Source: DASRHG01 sp035650655 (GTDB lineage: Bacteria; Desulfobacterota; Binatia; DP-6). From it: a stretch of 64,000 nucleotides of DNA. A model generated the notes under the pieces. It saw only the letters and a list, made by a program, of their open reading frames with translations, searched no databases and was not told the DNA's origin. Positions 32,111-41,259 of the stretch are shown here, piece by piece; positions within the stretch are counted from its first letter, which is position 1; every line of letters begins with the position of its first letter. Position numbers and translations under genes: made by a program. Location: the NCBI GenBank assembly GCA_035650655.1, contig DASRHG010000031.1:1-64000 (forward strand), written 5' to 3'.

Positions 32111-34276
32111 GTGCGCCCGCCGGGACGTCCCGCCGTCGCGGCGCTCGGTGCCGCGCTCGTCTTCGCGGCCGCGACGCCGTGGGTGCTCCGGCCCTGGTTC
32201 CTCGCCCACGACGCCCTGCCCCACTGGGAGGGTCCGGCGTCGGCCATGGTCGACGCGGACCTCCATCTGAACGTCTGGATCCTCGCGTGGATCGCGCACG
32301 CCGCCGTCCACGCCCCCGCGCACCTCCTCGACGGGAACATCCACTACCCCGCGCCCCACACGATCCTCGGCTCCGAGAACATGCTCGCGCACCTGCCGGT
32401 GAGCGCGCCCGTCCTCGCCGCGACGGGCAACGCGGTCCACGTGCTGAAGGCGGTCGCGCTCGAGAGCTTCGTCGCGGTCGGCCTCGCGATGTGGCTCCTC
32501 GTCCGCTTCCACACGCGGGACGCCGCCGCCGCGCTCGTCGCGGGCGCGGCCGCGACGTTCACGACCTTCCGCGTCGAGTCGATCCCGCAGCCGCAGTACC
32601 TCGGCACGCAGTACCTCGTGCTCGCTCTCCTCGCGGTCGACGCGTGGTGCGCGCGCGGGCGGCGGCGGGCGCTCGCGGGGCTCGCCGCCGCCTTGGCGCT
32701 CCAGGCGCTCGCGTGCGTCTACGTCGGCTACTTCGCGTTCCTCCTGGTACCCGTCTACGCCGCGGTCCGCCTCGCCGGTGGTCCGCCCGGCGCGCTCCGG
32801 CGCGCGCTGCCGGTCGCGCTCGCGATCGCGGCGGGGGCGGCCCTCGTGCTGCCGGCCGCGGTCCCGTACGCGCGCGCGCTCGCCGCGGGCACCGTCCCGC
32901 GGCAGAGCCTCGAGGTCGTCTCGCGCTTCGTGTGGCCGCCGTGGTGGTACCTCTCCCCCGCGGTCCTGCCGAAGGTCGGCGTGGTCGCGGCCGCGCTCGT
33001 CGCGGCGGACCTCCTCCTCCGGCTCTCGCGCCGGGCGCGCGCGGCCGCACCCCGGCCGATCGGACCAGAGCGTGCGACCTGGGCCGTCGTGGGCGCCGCG
33101 GTGCTCCTCTCCGCGGGGCCCTACCTCTACCTCCACGTCCCGGGGCAGCGCTGGCCCTCCCCCTACCTCCTCCTCTACCGCTGGCTCCCCGGCTTCTCGA
33201 CCATCCGCGCGCCCGCCCGCTTCTTCGTCGTCGTCGCGCTCGGCCTGGCGGCGCTCGCGGGCTACGCCTTCGCGCGCTGGACGGCCGGCTGGCCGCGGCT
33301 CGCGCGCGGCGCCGCCGCCGGCGCGCTCGCCCTGCTCGCCGCCGTCGCCGCCGCGCCGCGGCCCGCCCCCGTCATGCGCGCGCACCTCGGCGCCGACGCC
33401 CCGGCGGTCTACCGCTGGCTCGCGGCCGAGCCCGGGCCGGGCGCCGTCGTCGAGGTGCCGGGCGCGCTCGTCGAGGGCGACGTGATCGGCAACCTCCGCA
33501 ACGCCCGCTACGAGGTCGCGAGCACGATCCACTGGCACCCGCTCGTGAACGGCTACACCGCGTACGCGCCGCCGACGGCGGGCTTCTTCGCCGCCCTCAC
33601 GCGCCGGCTCCCCGACCCCGCGGCGCTCGCCGCGCTCGTCGACGCGGTCGACGTCCGCTGGATCGTCCTCCACCGCGGCGACCTCACGCCGAGCGAGGCG
33701 GTTCCGTGGCGCACCGTCGCGACGCCGGGACTCGCGCTCGCCGCGCGGTTCGGCGACGACGAGGTGTGGGCCGTGACGGCGCGCCCCACGCACGACCGGC
33801 GCAGCGAGATCGTCGCGCGCGGGGCCGCGCCGCAGCCGCGGACGCTCGCGGGCACGCCGATCGCTCCGCTCGCGCCGTCCTGCCGCGCCGCCCGCGTCCT
33901 CGCCGTCGTCCCGCCGCCCGCCATGGTGCCCGCCCCCCTTCCCGTCGCCGTGCCGGTCCGCTTCGCGAACGACGGCGACTGCACGTGGCCCGCGTTCGAC
34001 GTGCGGCCCGAGGGGCTCGTCGGGCTCACGTACCGCTGGGTGTCGCCGTCGGGCGAGCGGTTTCCCGACGGGCCCTTCACGCGCCTCGCGGCCGACGTGC
34101 CGCCGCGGACGGTCGTCGACGACACGATGCTGCTCGCACCGCCGAGCGGCGAGCTCGGCCGCTGGACGGCCGAGGTCGCGCTCGTGCAGCGCGGGATGGG
34201 TGCGCCGCTCGCGCGCGCGCGCGCGACGGTCGAGCTTCAGCCCTGGCCCGCCTTCACCGCGGAGAGGACGATGTAG
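32111..34276 (+). CDS. Large multispanning membrane protein, GT-C-like with C-terminal Ig-like domain
   Basis: A 721-residue protein. The first outer loop (MVDADLHLNVWILAWIAHA) carries acidic residues and is followed by NIHYPAPHTILGSENML, the clearest version of the subfamily signature. About ten membrane segments extend to residue 430. NGYTAYAPP near 480 and VDVRWIVLHRGD resemble the 3017 and 49454 paralogues. The tail (about 606-720) has NDGDCTWP and reads as an Ig- or NBR1-type beta-sandwich. GTG start, same operon as the radical-SAM gene. It overlaps the convergent methyltransferase gene by 40 bases. The glycosyltransferase role is inferred. Confidence 0.7.
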   Translation: MRPPGRPAVAALGAALVFAAATPWVLRPWFLAHDALPHWEGPASAMVDADLHLNVWILAWIAHAAVHAPAHLLDGNIHYPAPHTILGSENMLAHLPVSAPVLAATGNAVHVLKAVALESFVAVGLAMWLLVRFHTRDAAAALVAGAAATFTTFRVESIPQPQYLGTQYLVLALLAVDAWCARGRRRALAGLAAALALQALACVYVGYFAFLLVPVYAAVRLAGGPPGALRRALPVALAIAAGAALVLPAAVPYARALAAGTVPRQSLEVVSRFVWPPWWYLSPAVLPKVGVVAAALVAADLLLRLSRRARAAAPRPIGPERATWAVVGAAVLLSAGPYLYLHVPGQRWPSPYLLLYRWLPGFSTIRAPARFFVVVALGLAALAGYAFARWTAGWPRLARGAAAGALALLAAVAAAPRPAPVMRAHLGADAPAVYRWLAAEPGPGAVVEVPGALVEGDVIGNLRNARYEVASTIHWHPLVNGYTAYAPPTAGFFAALTRRLPDPAALAALVDAVDVRWIVLHRGDLTPSEAVPWRTVATPGLALAARFGDDEVWAVTARPTHDRRSEIVARGAAPQPRTLAGTPIAPLAPSCRAARVLAVVPPPAMVPAPLPVAVPVRFANDGDCTWPAFDVRPEGLVGLTYRWVSPSGERFPDGPFTRLAADVPPRTVVDDTMLLAPPSGELGRWTAEVALVQRGMGAPLARARATVELQPWPAFTAERTM

Positions 34277-34983
34277 GCCCAGCGCGCGCGCGGGAGGAGC
34301 CGCCCGAGCGCCGCCTCGACGCGTCCGAGCGCGCGCCCGACGCGCGCCGCCCGCCCGAGGGCCGGGAGCCCGAAGCGGTGGTGGAGCACGAGCCGCCGGA
34401 GCGGGAGCGGCTGGCGCATCTCGACGCGCACGTCGGCGAGCGGCGCCGCCCGGACGATCGCCTCGAGCGCGGCCCGCCGCGACGCGCGGAGCCCCTGCTC
34501 CGCGCGCATGACGCGCGCCTGCGCCGCGACGAGCGGGTTCGCCCCGTTCGGCTCGACGACGAAGAGCCGCCCGCCCGGCGCGAGCACGCGGACCGCCTCG
34601 GCGACCGCCCGCCCGGGCTCGGGCAGGTGGTGGAGCACGTCGCGCACGAGGACGAGGCGCACGGAGGCGTCCCGGAGCGGCAGCGCCGTCGCGTCGGCGC
34701 CGGCGAACGCGACGCCGGGGACGTGCCGGCGCGCGAACGCGAGCTTCGCCGGGAACGCGTCGAGCCCGACGCGCAGACCCGCGCCGCCCACGTGCACGAA
34801 GTTCGCGCCCTCCCCGCAGCCGATCTCGACGTACGGCGTCGCGAAGGCCGCCCGCACGGGGGCGAGGAGCTCGGCCTCGAGCGGCGCGAAGCCCGGCCCC
34901 CCGACCTGCCAGGCGAAGTGGGCCGGATCCGCGGCGGCGAACCGGCGCGCCTGCGCGGCACGGAAGTCGGCGTCGCGCGTCAC
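34237..34983 (-). CDS. Class I SAM-dependent methyltransferase
   Basis: A 248-residue protein. VEIGCGEGANFVHVGG is the cofactor loop and VLVRDVLHHLPEPGRAV the motif that follows; a PNGANPL segment is typical of small glycan or lipid methyltransferases. The GTG start overlaps the stop of the PMT-type gene upstream (GTGA), placing it last in an operon whose order is abhydrolase, DPM-like GT2, YfhO-like, PMT-like, methyltransferase. It converges on and overlaps the 32111 gene by 40 bases. The acceptor is probably a sugar or polyprenyl glycan made by the operon. Confidence 0.82.
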   Translation of the reverse strand: MTRDADFRAAQARRFAAADPAHFAWQVGGPGFAPLEAELLAPVRAAFATPYVEIGCGEGANFVHVGGAGLRVGLDAFPAKLAFARRHVPGVAFAGADATALPLRDASVRLVLVRDVLHHLPEPGRAVAEAVRVLAPGGRLFVVEPNGANPLVAAQARVMRAEQGLRASRRAALEAIVRAAPLADVRVEMRQPLPLRRLVLHHRFGLPALGRAARVGRALGRVEAALGRLLPRARWAYIVLSAVKAGQG

Positions 34984-36566
34984 CGTCCCTCGAAGGCGAA
35001 GATGCGGATGTGCGGCCCGGGGCGCGCGACCGCACCGAAGCGCCCGATCGGCACGTAGTACGCGTCGTCGAGCTCGAAGACCGCGCCGCCACGGCCCGGC
35101 ACGAACGGGTCGAAGTCGGCGAGCGGCCGGAGGTGCGGCGCGAGCGCCGCCATGACGGCGGGGTCGAGCCGGGAGGCGAAGACCGCGTGGTCGTGGGTCA
35201 GCACGTGGTCGACGTGCGCGGCCGCGAGCCCCGCGGGCGACGGATCGTCCGGCGTCACGCCCGCGATCCCGGGCGGGAACTGCGGCACGCCCCAGATCCA
35301 GTAGCGGGTGCCGAGGACGGCGACGCGCGAGCCGGGCGGGAGGTGCGCGGCCATCCAGCGCGTCGCGAGGACCCGCGTGTCCGTCCGCGCGGCGATCCGG
35401 TCGTGGGCGACGCTCGCCGCGAGCGGCTGCGCGACGAGCGCGGCCGTGGCGAGGGTCGCGACGAGCGCCGCGCGCCGCGGCGCGAGGCGCGCCGCGGCCG
35501 CCGCCACCGCCGCGCCTTCGACGAGCGCCAGCGCCGGGACGAGCGGCGTCACGTAGCGGGAGAGCCGCTGCGTCGCCATCCCCATCACGGCGAACCAGAC
35601 GAGCACGAACACCGCCGCCACGACGAGGAGCGGCCGGCGGTCGACGAACGCCCACCCGATCGCGACCGGGGCGAGGACGGTCGCGAGGAGGCCGATCCCC
35701 CACGGGAGCGAGACGGTCGCGTGGTAGAGGAGCGCGGGCGGCGGGGACGGCGTGGCCGGCGCCGCGGGCGGCGCACCGATCGCGAGGTGGACGAGGTAGC
35801 CGAGGAACGCGCGCGTCCCGGCGTTCACGAGCAGGAAGGGCGAGGTGGCCACGAACACCGCGGCCGCGGCCGCGAGCCCCGCGGCGAGCGGCCCGACGCG
35901 AAGGCGCGGGCGTCCCCGCGCCGCGCCGCCGACGCCGGCGGCGAGGGCGAGCGGCGCGAGGAGGAGGACGCCCGGGTACTTCATCGCCGTCGCGAGGCCG
36001 ACCGCCGCGCCCGCGCCCGCCGCGGCGCGCGCCGTCGCGCGCCGCCAGAGCGGCGCCATCGCGCCGAGGGCCACGACGGCGAGGAACGCGAGCGCGACGT
36101 CGGGCTTGAGCGAGTGGCTGTCGCGGACGTGGAGAAACGCGGTCGCGAGGAGCGCCGCCGCCGCGAGCGCCGCCGGCTCGCCGAGGGCCGGCCGCGCCAC
36201 CGCGGCGACCACCGCGACGGTCGCCGTCCCGAGCGTCGCGGAGAGGACGCGGTCCAGGAGCAGGAGCCGGTCGGGGTGGGCGTAGAGGAGCTCGAGGTAG
36301 CTCCCGGCCGGGACGGCGCCCACGGCCTGCCCGACGCGCGCCCCGGCGGCGCCCCAGAGCCAGCAGAGATAGACGTACGCGCTCGGGTACACGGCCCACC
36401 CGACGTCCCACTGCCCGCGCGCCGGCTTCTCGGTCATGACGAGGACGGCCTCGTCGTCGGGCCGCGCCATCAGGTGCGGGAGGCCCACGTCGAGCGCCCA
36501 GAAGCGGAGCACGGCCGCCACGAGCACGAGGGCGGCGGCGGCCGCCCGGAAGCGGCTACGCGACAC
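34980..36566 (-). CDS. PMT/ArnT-type (GT-C) glycosyltransferase family protein
   Basis: A 528-residue membrane protein with about 11 hydrophobic segments. The first outer loop has ARPDDEAVLVM, matching the acidic PDE/DDE motif of PMT_2/ArnT/GT83 enzymes that take sugar from polyprenyl phosphate. A KYPGVLLL segment and RLSRYVTPLVPALALV are also typical. It has a soluble C-terminal region with LTHDHAVFASRLD. The GTG start overlaps the YfhO-like gene stop by 11 bases. Likely a periplasm-facing sugar transferase using the product of the DPM-like enzyme in the same operon; acceptor unknown. Confidence 0.8.
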   Translation of the reverse strand: MSRSRFRAAAAALVLVAAVLRFWALDVGLPHLMARPDDEAVLVMTEKPARGQWDVGWAVYPSAYVYLCWLWGAAGARVGQAVGAVPAGSYLELLYAHPDRLLLLDRVLSATLGTATVAVVAAVARPALGEPAALAAAALLATAFLHVRDSHSLKPDVALAFLAVVALGAMAPLWRRATARAAAGAGAAVGLATAMKYPGVLLLAPLALAAGVGGAARGRPRLRVGPLAAGLAAAAAVFVATSPFLLVNAGTRAFLGYLVHLAIGAPPAAPATPSPPPALLYHATVSLPWGIGLLATVLAPVAIGWAFVDRRPLLVVAAVFVLVWFAVMGMATQRLSRYVTPLVPALALVEGAAVAAAAARLAPRRAALVATLATAALVAQPLAASVAHDRIAARTDTRVLATRWMAAHLPPGSRVAVLGTRYWIWGVPQFPPGIAGVTPDDPSPAGLAAAHVDHVLTHDHAVFASRLDPAVMAALAPHLRPLADFDPFVPGRGGAVFELDDAYYVPIGRFGAVARPGPHIRIFAFEGR

Positions 36567-38829
36567 GCCGGCTCCGCCGCACGTGGCCGACGCCGAGGGC
36601 GACGAGCGCAACCGCCACGACGCCCGCCCCCGCGGCGAACGCGGCGAGCGCCGCCCCGAAGCCGCGCGGGACGTAGCGCAGCTCGACGTCGTGCGCGCCG
36701 CGCGGCACGTGCACGGCGAGGAGCGCGTAGTCCGCGCGCTCGACGGGGGCCGGACGGCCGTCGATGCGCGCGCGCCAGCCGGGATACCAGCCCGCGGAGA
36801 CGACGAGCCAGCCGCCGCCGGCGCCTTCCGCGGTGACGCGCCAGCGCTCGCGGCCGGGCGCGTGCGGCTCGACGCGCTCGACCCGTCCGCCCGCCGTCGC
36901 GGCCGCCCGTCCCTCGAGCACGACGCGCCGGGCGGTGAACGCGGGCGACGTCACCGCGGCGAACGCCGCCCGCTCGTCCGCCACCGCCTCCGCCGCCTCG
37001 GCGACGAACGCCGCCGCGCCCTCGCGGACGAGCGCCATCCGGCCGTCGCGGAGCCGCCCGCGGAGCGCGTACCCGAGCGCGGCGACGGCCCGCGCCTCGC
37101 CCGGCGGCACGACGACGCAGCGGACGTCGAGGAGCCGGAGGATCTCGCTCGCGCGGGCGAGCCGGTCCCAATCGAGGGGGAAGACGGTGTGCGGGGCGAG
37201 CCCCGCCGCGTCGAGTAGCCGGCTCGTGCGCGCGGGCGCGAGCGACTCGGGGTAGCCCTGCACGGCGGCGACGCGCGCGAGGAGTGGGACGCCCTCCCAC
37301 GTCTCGACGGGCGCGAGGACGCGGCCGCCGCTCTCGCCGCACGCCCGTACGAGGTCCGCGCCGCGGCGCTCCGCCTCCGCCACCGTCGCGTAGGGCGGGA
37401 CGCCGCCCGCGTAGCGATGCGGCAGGCCGGCGGGCAGCGACGCCGGCACCCAGGTCCAGAGCCAGCCGAGCGCCGTCGCGACGGCGACCGCGGCCGCCGC
37501 CCGCGCCGCGGCCGGGACGAGCCGCACCGCGGCGAGCGCCGCCCCGCCGGCGGCGAGCCACGCGAGCGACCGGAGGCCGACGAGCGGGACGCACGCGAGG
37601 GCGGCCGCCGCCGCGGCGCCGAGCGGTGCCCGGGACGCGCCCGGGCGCGCGAGGGTCGCGAGCAGCGCGTCGAGGCCGAAGCCCGCGAGCGCGGCGAGCG
37701 GCAGCTCGAGGATCGAGACCCAGCAGAGCGGACCGCGGAACATCGCGAACGGCGGCACGTCGCGGAGGAGCGGCGACGTCGCGGTCGCCGCGAGCGCGGC
37801 GAGGAGGACGAGCGCCGGCCGGTACGGCCGGCCGCGGACGGCGAGCCCGGCCGCGAGCGCCGCCCAGGCGAGCGGGGGGAGCGCGACGAGGAGGCCGAGC
37901 GCCGTCACCCAGGCGCGCGGATCGGCGCCGAGCGCCGCCAGGTCGAACTGCATGCCGAACATGAATTGGAACTCGCCCGCGGCCCGGACGCTCGTGCGGA
38001 CCGTCTCGAGGAGCGCCGCCCAGTGCGGCGCCGTCACGAGGGCCGCCGTCGCGGCGGCGCCGGCGGCGAGCGCCGTCCCCCGCACGGCGCGCGCGGCGCC
38101 GCCGGCGCGCGCCGCCCGCGCGGCCGTGAACGGCCAGAGGAGCGCCACGACGAGGGCCGTGTCGAAGGCGTACTCGGGGTAGCCCGCGAGCACGAGCAGC
38201 GCCGCCGAGACTGCGAGCGCGAGCGCGGGAAGGAGCCCCGGCCTCTCCATCGTGCGGACGAACGCCGCCAGCACGAACGGCACCCAGCAGAAGTTCGAGA
38301 TCCAGTGCGGCGCGTAGTGTCCCTGGAGCATGAACGGCTGGAACGTGACCGCGAGCGCGCCGAGCGCGGCGCCGGGCGGGCGGCACCCGAGCGTCCGCAG
38401 GAGGGCGAACGCCCCGACCCCGAGCCAGAGGTAGTGGGCGAGCATGAACGCGTGCAGCGCCGCGAGGGGGCGAAGGAGGCCGAAGAGGACGACGCGCGGC
38501 GGATAGAGCACGGCCGGCTGCCCCGCGCCGAGGAAGGGGACGCCCGCGAGCTCCCACGGGTTCCAGAGCGGCAGCCGCCCGTGCCCGAGCTCCGCCGCGG
38601 CGTACACGTACTTCGGGAGGAAGTAGCCACGGAGGTCGATGGCGATTCCCGCCGGCGCGTCGGGTCGCATCGACGCGACGAAGAGCCCGAACCAGAAGAG
38701 CGGCACGAGCGCGGCCCACGCGACGGCGAGAGCGGCGAGCGCGGCGCGATCGTCGCGTCGATCGTCCGCGGGCGGGCGCGCCGGTACGATCGGCGGCTCC
38801 GCCGGCCCTGGCCGCCCCGCGTCGCTCAC
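36556..38829 (-). CDS. YfhO family membrane protein
   Basis: A 757-residue protein. IDLRGYFLPKYVYA and GRLPLWNPWELAGVPFLG are hallmarks of the YfhO family, whose better-known members in Firmicutes help glycosylate lipoteichoic acid. The N-terminal half has about 12 membrane segments. The soluble tail has SAGWYPGWRARIDG and VERADYALLAVHVPRGAHD, a beta domain, and ends in one more membrane helix and a basic tail. A second family member is at 47283-49469. GTG start just after the DPM-like gene, eight bases apart, so it probably uses that enzyme's polyprenyl-phosphate sugar. Confidence 0.82.
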   Translation of the reverse strand: MSDAGRPGPAEPPIVPARPPADDRRDDRAALAALAVAWAALVPLFWFGLFVASMRPDAPAGIAIDLRGYFLPKYVYAAAELGHGRLPLWNPWELAGVPFLGAGQPAVLYPPRVVLFGLLRPLAALHAFMLAHYLWLGVGAFALLRTLGCRPPGAALGALAVTFQPFMLQGHYAPHWISNFCWVPFVLAAFVRTMERPGLLPALALAVSAALLVLAGYPEYAFDTALVVALLWPFTAARAARAGGAARAVRGTALAAGAAATAALVTAPHWAALLETVRTSVRAAGEFQFMFGMQFDLAALGADPRAWVTALGLLVALPPLAWAALAAGLAVRGRPYRPALVLLAALAATATSPLLRDVPPFAMFRGPLCWVSILELPLAALAGFGLDALLATLARPGASRAPLGAAAAAALACVPLVGLRSLAWLAAGGAALAAVRLVPAAARAAAAVAVATALGWLWTWVPASLPAGLPHRYAGGVPPYATVAEAERRGADLVRACGESGGRVLAPVETWEGVPLLARVAAVQGYPESLAPARTSRLLDAAGLAPHTVFPLDWDRLARASEILRLLDVRCVVVPPGEARAVAALGYALRGRLRDGRMALVREGAAAFVAEAAEAVADERAAFAAVTSPAFTARRVVLEGRAAATAGGRVERVEPHAPGRERWRVTAEGAGGGWLVVSAGWYPGWRARIDGRPAPVERADYALLAVHVPRGAHDVELRYVPRGFGAALAAFAAGAGVVAVALVALGVGHVRRSRRVA

Positions 38830-38836
38830 CGTGCCG

Positions 38837-39550
38837 CTACCACCGATAGAGCCCCAGGCGGAGCTTCCAGGCGGTCACGAGCGAAAGGAGGATCTCCTTG
38901 CGCGTCATCTTCGTGCGGCCGTGGCGGCGCTGCGTGAACACGATCGGCACCTCGACGATCGAGAAGCCGCGCCGCTGGACGCGGTACTTGAGCTCGACGA
39001 GGAAGGAGTAGCCGTTCGTCCGGATGTGCTCGCAGCCGATCGCCTGGAGCGCGGGCCGCGTGATGCACTGGAAGCCGCTCGTGCAGTCGCGGAGCCGGAG
39101 GCCGGTCACCGTCCGGACGTACGCGTTCCCGGCCGTGCTGAGGACGAGGCGTGCGAGCGACCAGTTGATGACGCTGATGCCCGTGAGATAGCGCGACCCG
39201 ACGACGAGCGCGTCGCGCCGGGCGGCGTCGACGAGCGCCGGCAGGTACGACGGGTCGTGCGACCAGTCCGCGTCCATCGTCACCACCGCGTCGTACCCGC
39301 GCGCGAGCGCCCAACCGAAGCCCGCGACGTACGCGCTCCCGATCCCGAGGCGGCGCGGGCGGTGGAGCACGTGGACGCGGGGGTCGGCGGCGGCCATCTC
39401 GTCGGCGACGGCGCCGGTGCCGTCGGGCGAGTTGTCGTCGACGACCAGCAGCTCGGCGCCGACCGGCTGCGCGAACACGGCCGCGGCGAGCGAGGGGAGG
39501 TTCTCCCGCTCGTTCAGGGTCGGCACGACGACGAGGACGCGGGACGACAC
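38837..39550 (-). CDS. Polyprenol-phosphate mannose synthase-like GT2
   Basis: A 237-residue soluble GT2 of the DPM1 type. VVPTLNERENLPSLAAAV and LLVVDDNSPDGT start the fold, TMDADWSHDP gives the metal ligands, and TSGFQCITRPAL with VPIVFTQRRHGRTKM closes it, the last being the DPM1-type Phe-x-x-Arg segment. It should transfer a sugar (mannose is usual, not proved here) from its nucleotide to polyprenyl phosphate. It is followed in the operon by YfhO- and PMT-type genes that would consume the product. GTG start at 39550; the abhydrolase gene precedes it by 32 bases. Confidence 0.9.
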   Translation of the reverse strand: MSSRVLVVVPTLNERENLPSLAAAVFAQPVGAELLVVDDNSPDGTGAVADEMAAADPRVHVLHRPRRLGIGSAYVAGFGWALARGYDAVVTMDADWSHDPSYLPALVDAARRDALVVGSRYLTGISVINWSLARLVLSTAGNAYVRTVTGLRLRDCTSGFQCITRPALQAIGCEHIRTNGYSFLVELKYRVQRRGFSIVEVPIVFTQRRHGRTKMTRKEILLSLVTAWKLRLGLYRW

Positions 39551-39582
39551 GGCCGGCCCCCTCCTAGCAGATCCCCCTCCGC

Positions 39583-40497
39583 TCAGCGGTACGCGCCGAG
39601 CCAGCGCGCCCACCACGCCGCCGCCTCGGCCCGGGCCTCGGGACCGAGGTTGTGCCCGTAGTCGGGATAGACGACGGCGCGGTAGCGCTCGGGCACGCCG
39701 GCGCGCCGGTACGCGGCGCGGAGGACGACGTCGGTCCGCTTCGCGCACGCGAGCGGCACCGCGGGATCGCGGGCGCCGTTCAGCAGGAGGAGCGCGGCGT
39801 GCGTGAGGCGCGTCGGATGGGCGATCGGCTGCTCCCCCCGCAGCCGGCGCGCGTAGGCGGGGTCCAGGTCGAGCGGCTTCCCGGCCATCGCGAGGTTCGA
39901 GCGGTGGAGGAAGCCGAAGTAGTCGCCGCAGGCGCTCGCGACGACCGCCGCGGCGAGGCGGGGGTCGTGCGCGACCGCCTCGAGCGCGATGAAGCCGGTC
40001 GTCGAGGCGCCTTCGATGCCGATCCGGCTCGGGTCGACTTCCGGAAGCGTCGTGAGATAGTCGAGCACCGCGGGGATGGCCGACGTCGCGTCGTGGTTGA
40101 TCAAGCCGAAGTACGACTGGCCGACGGTCTTCGCGGTCGGCGCCGCGAGGAGCCAGGCCCCGACGCTCGGGCCCGGGGGCTCGGCGGCGACCGCGGGCGG
40201 CGGCGGGACGAGCGGTGCCAGCACCTCCCAGTTCACGCGATGCCAGACGACGATGATCCCGGCCTCGAGGAGCTCCCGGCGATGATCCGCGATCGGCGAG
40301 AGGACGACCGGCTTCCGCGCGTCGCCGCCGGACGGGACGTCGAGGCGCAGGGAGATGAAGCCGTTCGCGATGGTCGTCTCCCGCGTCTCCGCCGCGGGCG
40401 CGGGCGGCACGAGCGCGAGCGGGTGGGGGGAGCGGCGGGGCGCGCAGGCGGCGAGGAGGAGCGCGGCGGCGCACCAGAGCCCGGACGGACGACGCAC
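39583..40497 (-). CDS. Alpha/beta-hydrolase lipoprotein
   Basis: A 304-residue exported protein. MRRPSGLWCAAALLLAAC is a short signal peptide with lipobox LAAC (Cys18). The mature domain is an alpha/beta hydrolase: a nucleophile elbow in IEGASTTGF, an acid in LLNGARDPAVP and a histidine in PDYGHNLGP. Relatives are dienelactone hydrolase- or acetyl-xylan-esterase-like, so a carboxylesterase acting on envelope or imported sugar esters is possible. It heads the operon running to 34237 and is divergent from the next lipoprotein with 45 bases between starts. TATGGT five bases before the GTG may be the -10 box. Confidence 0.82.
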   Translation of the reverse strand: MRRPSGLWCAAALLLAACAPRRSPHPLALVPPAPAAETRETTIANGFISLRLDVPSGGDARKPVVLSPIADHRRELLEAGIIVVWHRVNWEVLAPLVPPPPAVAAEPPGPSVGAWLLAAPTAKTVGQSYFGLINHDATSAIPAVLDYLTTLPEVDPSRIGIEGASTTGFIALEAVAHDPRLAAAVVASACGDYFGFLHRSNLAMAGKPLDLDPAYARRLRGEQPIAHPTRLTHAALLLLNGARDPAVPLACAKRTDVVLRAAYRRAGVPERYRAVVYPDYGHNLGPEARAEAAAWWARWLGAYR

Positions 40498-40542
40498 GCC
40501 CCGACCATACGTGAAGGGGGACGGCCGTGCGACCGCGCCGCC

Positions 40543-41259
40543 GTGGCGCTCGCGCTCCTCGCCGTCGCCGCGTGCGCGCCGAAGCCGCTCCTCGCGCGCG
40601 CGATCGCCGCGCGCGGCGGGCCGCTCCCCGGCTTCGTCCGCGAATCCGAGGCCCGCGTCGCGCGCGGCTTCCCGGGCACGTGGCGATGGCGGCAGGTCTA
40701 CCTCGTCCCCGACCGCTACGCGTGGACGATCTACACCGCGGGCGAGCCCGACCACTACCTCTTCGACGGCACGACCGCCCGCGCCTTCGTCGGCGGCGCG
40801 CCGGTCTCCGCGACGCCGGGCGCGACGAGTCCGCTCCGCACGCACGCGCGCTTCGTCGCGGTCGTGAACCTCGACGCGCTCGCGCTGCCGGGCGTCGCGC
40901 TGGCACCCCTCGCCCCGGGCGATCTCTCCCCCGGCGCCGCGCGCGGGCTCGACATCGTCTTCGCCGACGACGGCGCGCGCTATCGCCTGGCGTTCGACGC
41001 CCGCGATCTCCTCGTCGCCGCGACGGGGCCGCTCGCGCTCCCGCCCTTCGGGAGCGGCACGGTCACCGCGCGCTTCGCGGACTTCGTCCCGCGCGGCCGC
41101 TTCCGCCTCCCCGCGCGGACGACGTGGACGCTCGGCGACACCCTCCTCGCCGAGGAGCGCGTGCTGGCGGCGTGCCCCGATCCCGCCGGCCTCGACCCCG
41201 GCGCCTTCGCCGCGCCGACGGCGCTGCCCGACTGCCCGCCGGGCGGCGCGGCGCGATGA
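40543..41259 (+). CDS. Putative lipoprotein coupled to GT-C gene
   Basis: About 238 residues, not recognised as a named family. The N-terminus MALALLAVAACAP is a hydrophobic segment with a lipobox-like VAAC at Cys10, but it lacks the usual positively charged leader, so the true start or a frame change nearby is uncertain. A GTG at 40527 in another frame would supply an arginine-rich leader. The mature part is beta-rich (FLFDGTT-like, WTIYTAGEPDHYLF, RFRLPARTTWTLG), resembling outer-membrane lipoproteins of the LolB/LppX type. The stop overlaps the ATG of the next gene (ATGA), so it may serve the same glycan pathway. Confidence 0.6.
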   Translation: MALALLAVAACAPKPLLARAIAARGGPLPGFVRESEARVARGFPGTWRWRQVYLVPDRYAWTIYTAGEPDHYLFDGTTARAFVGGAPVSATPGATSPLRTHARFVAVVNLDALALPGVALAPLAPGDLSPGAARGLDIVFADDGARYRLAFDARDLLVAATGPLALPPFGSGTVTARFADFVPRGRFRLPARTTWTLGDTLLAEERVLAACPDPAGLDPGAFAAPTALPDCPPGGAAR

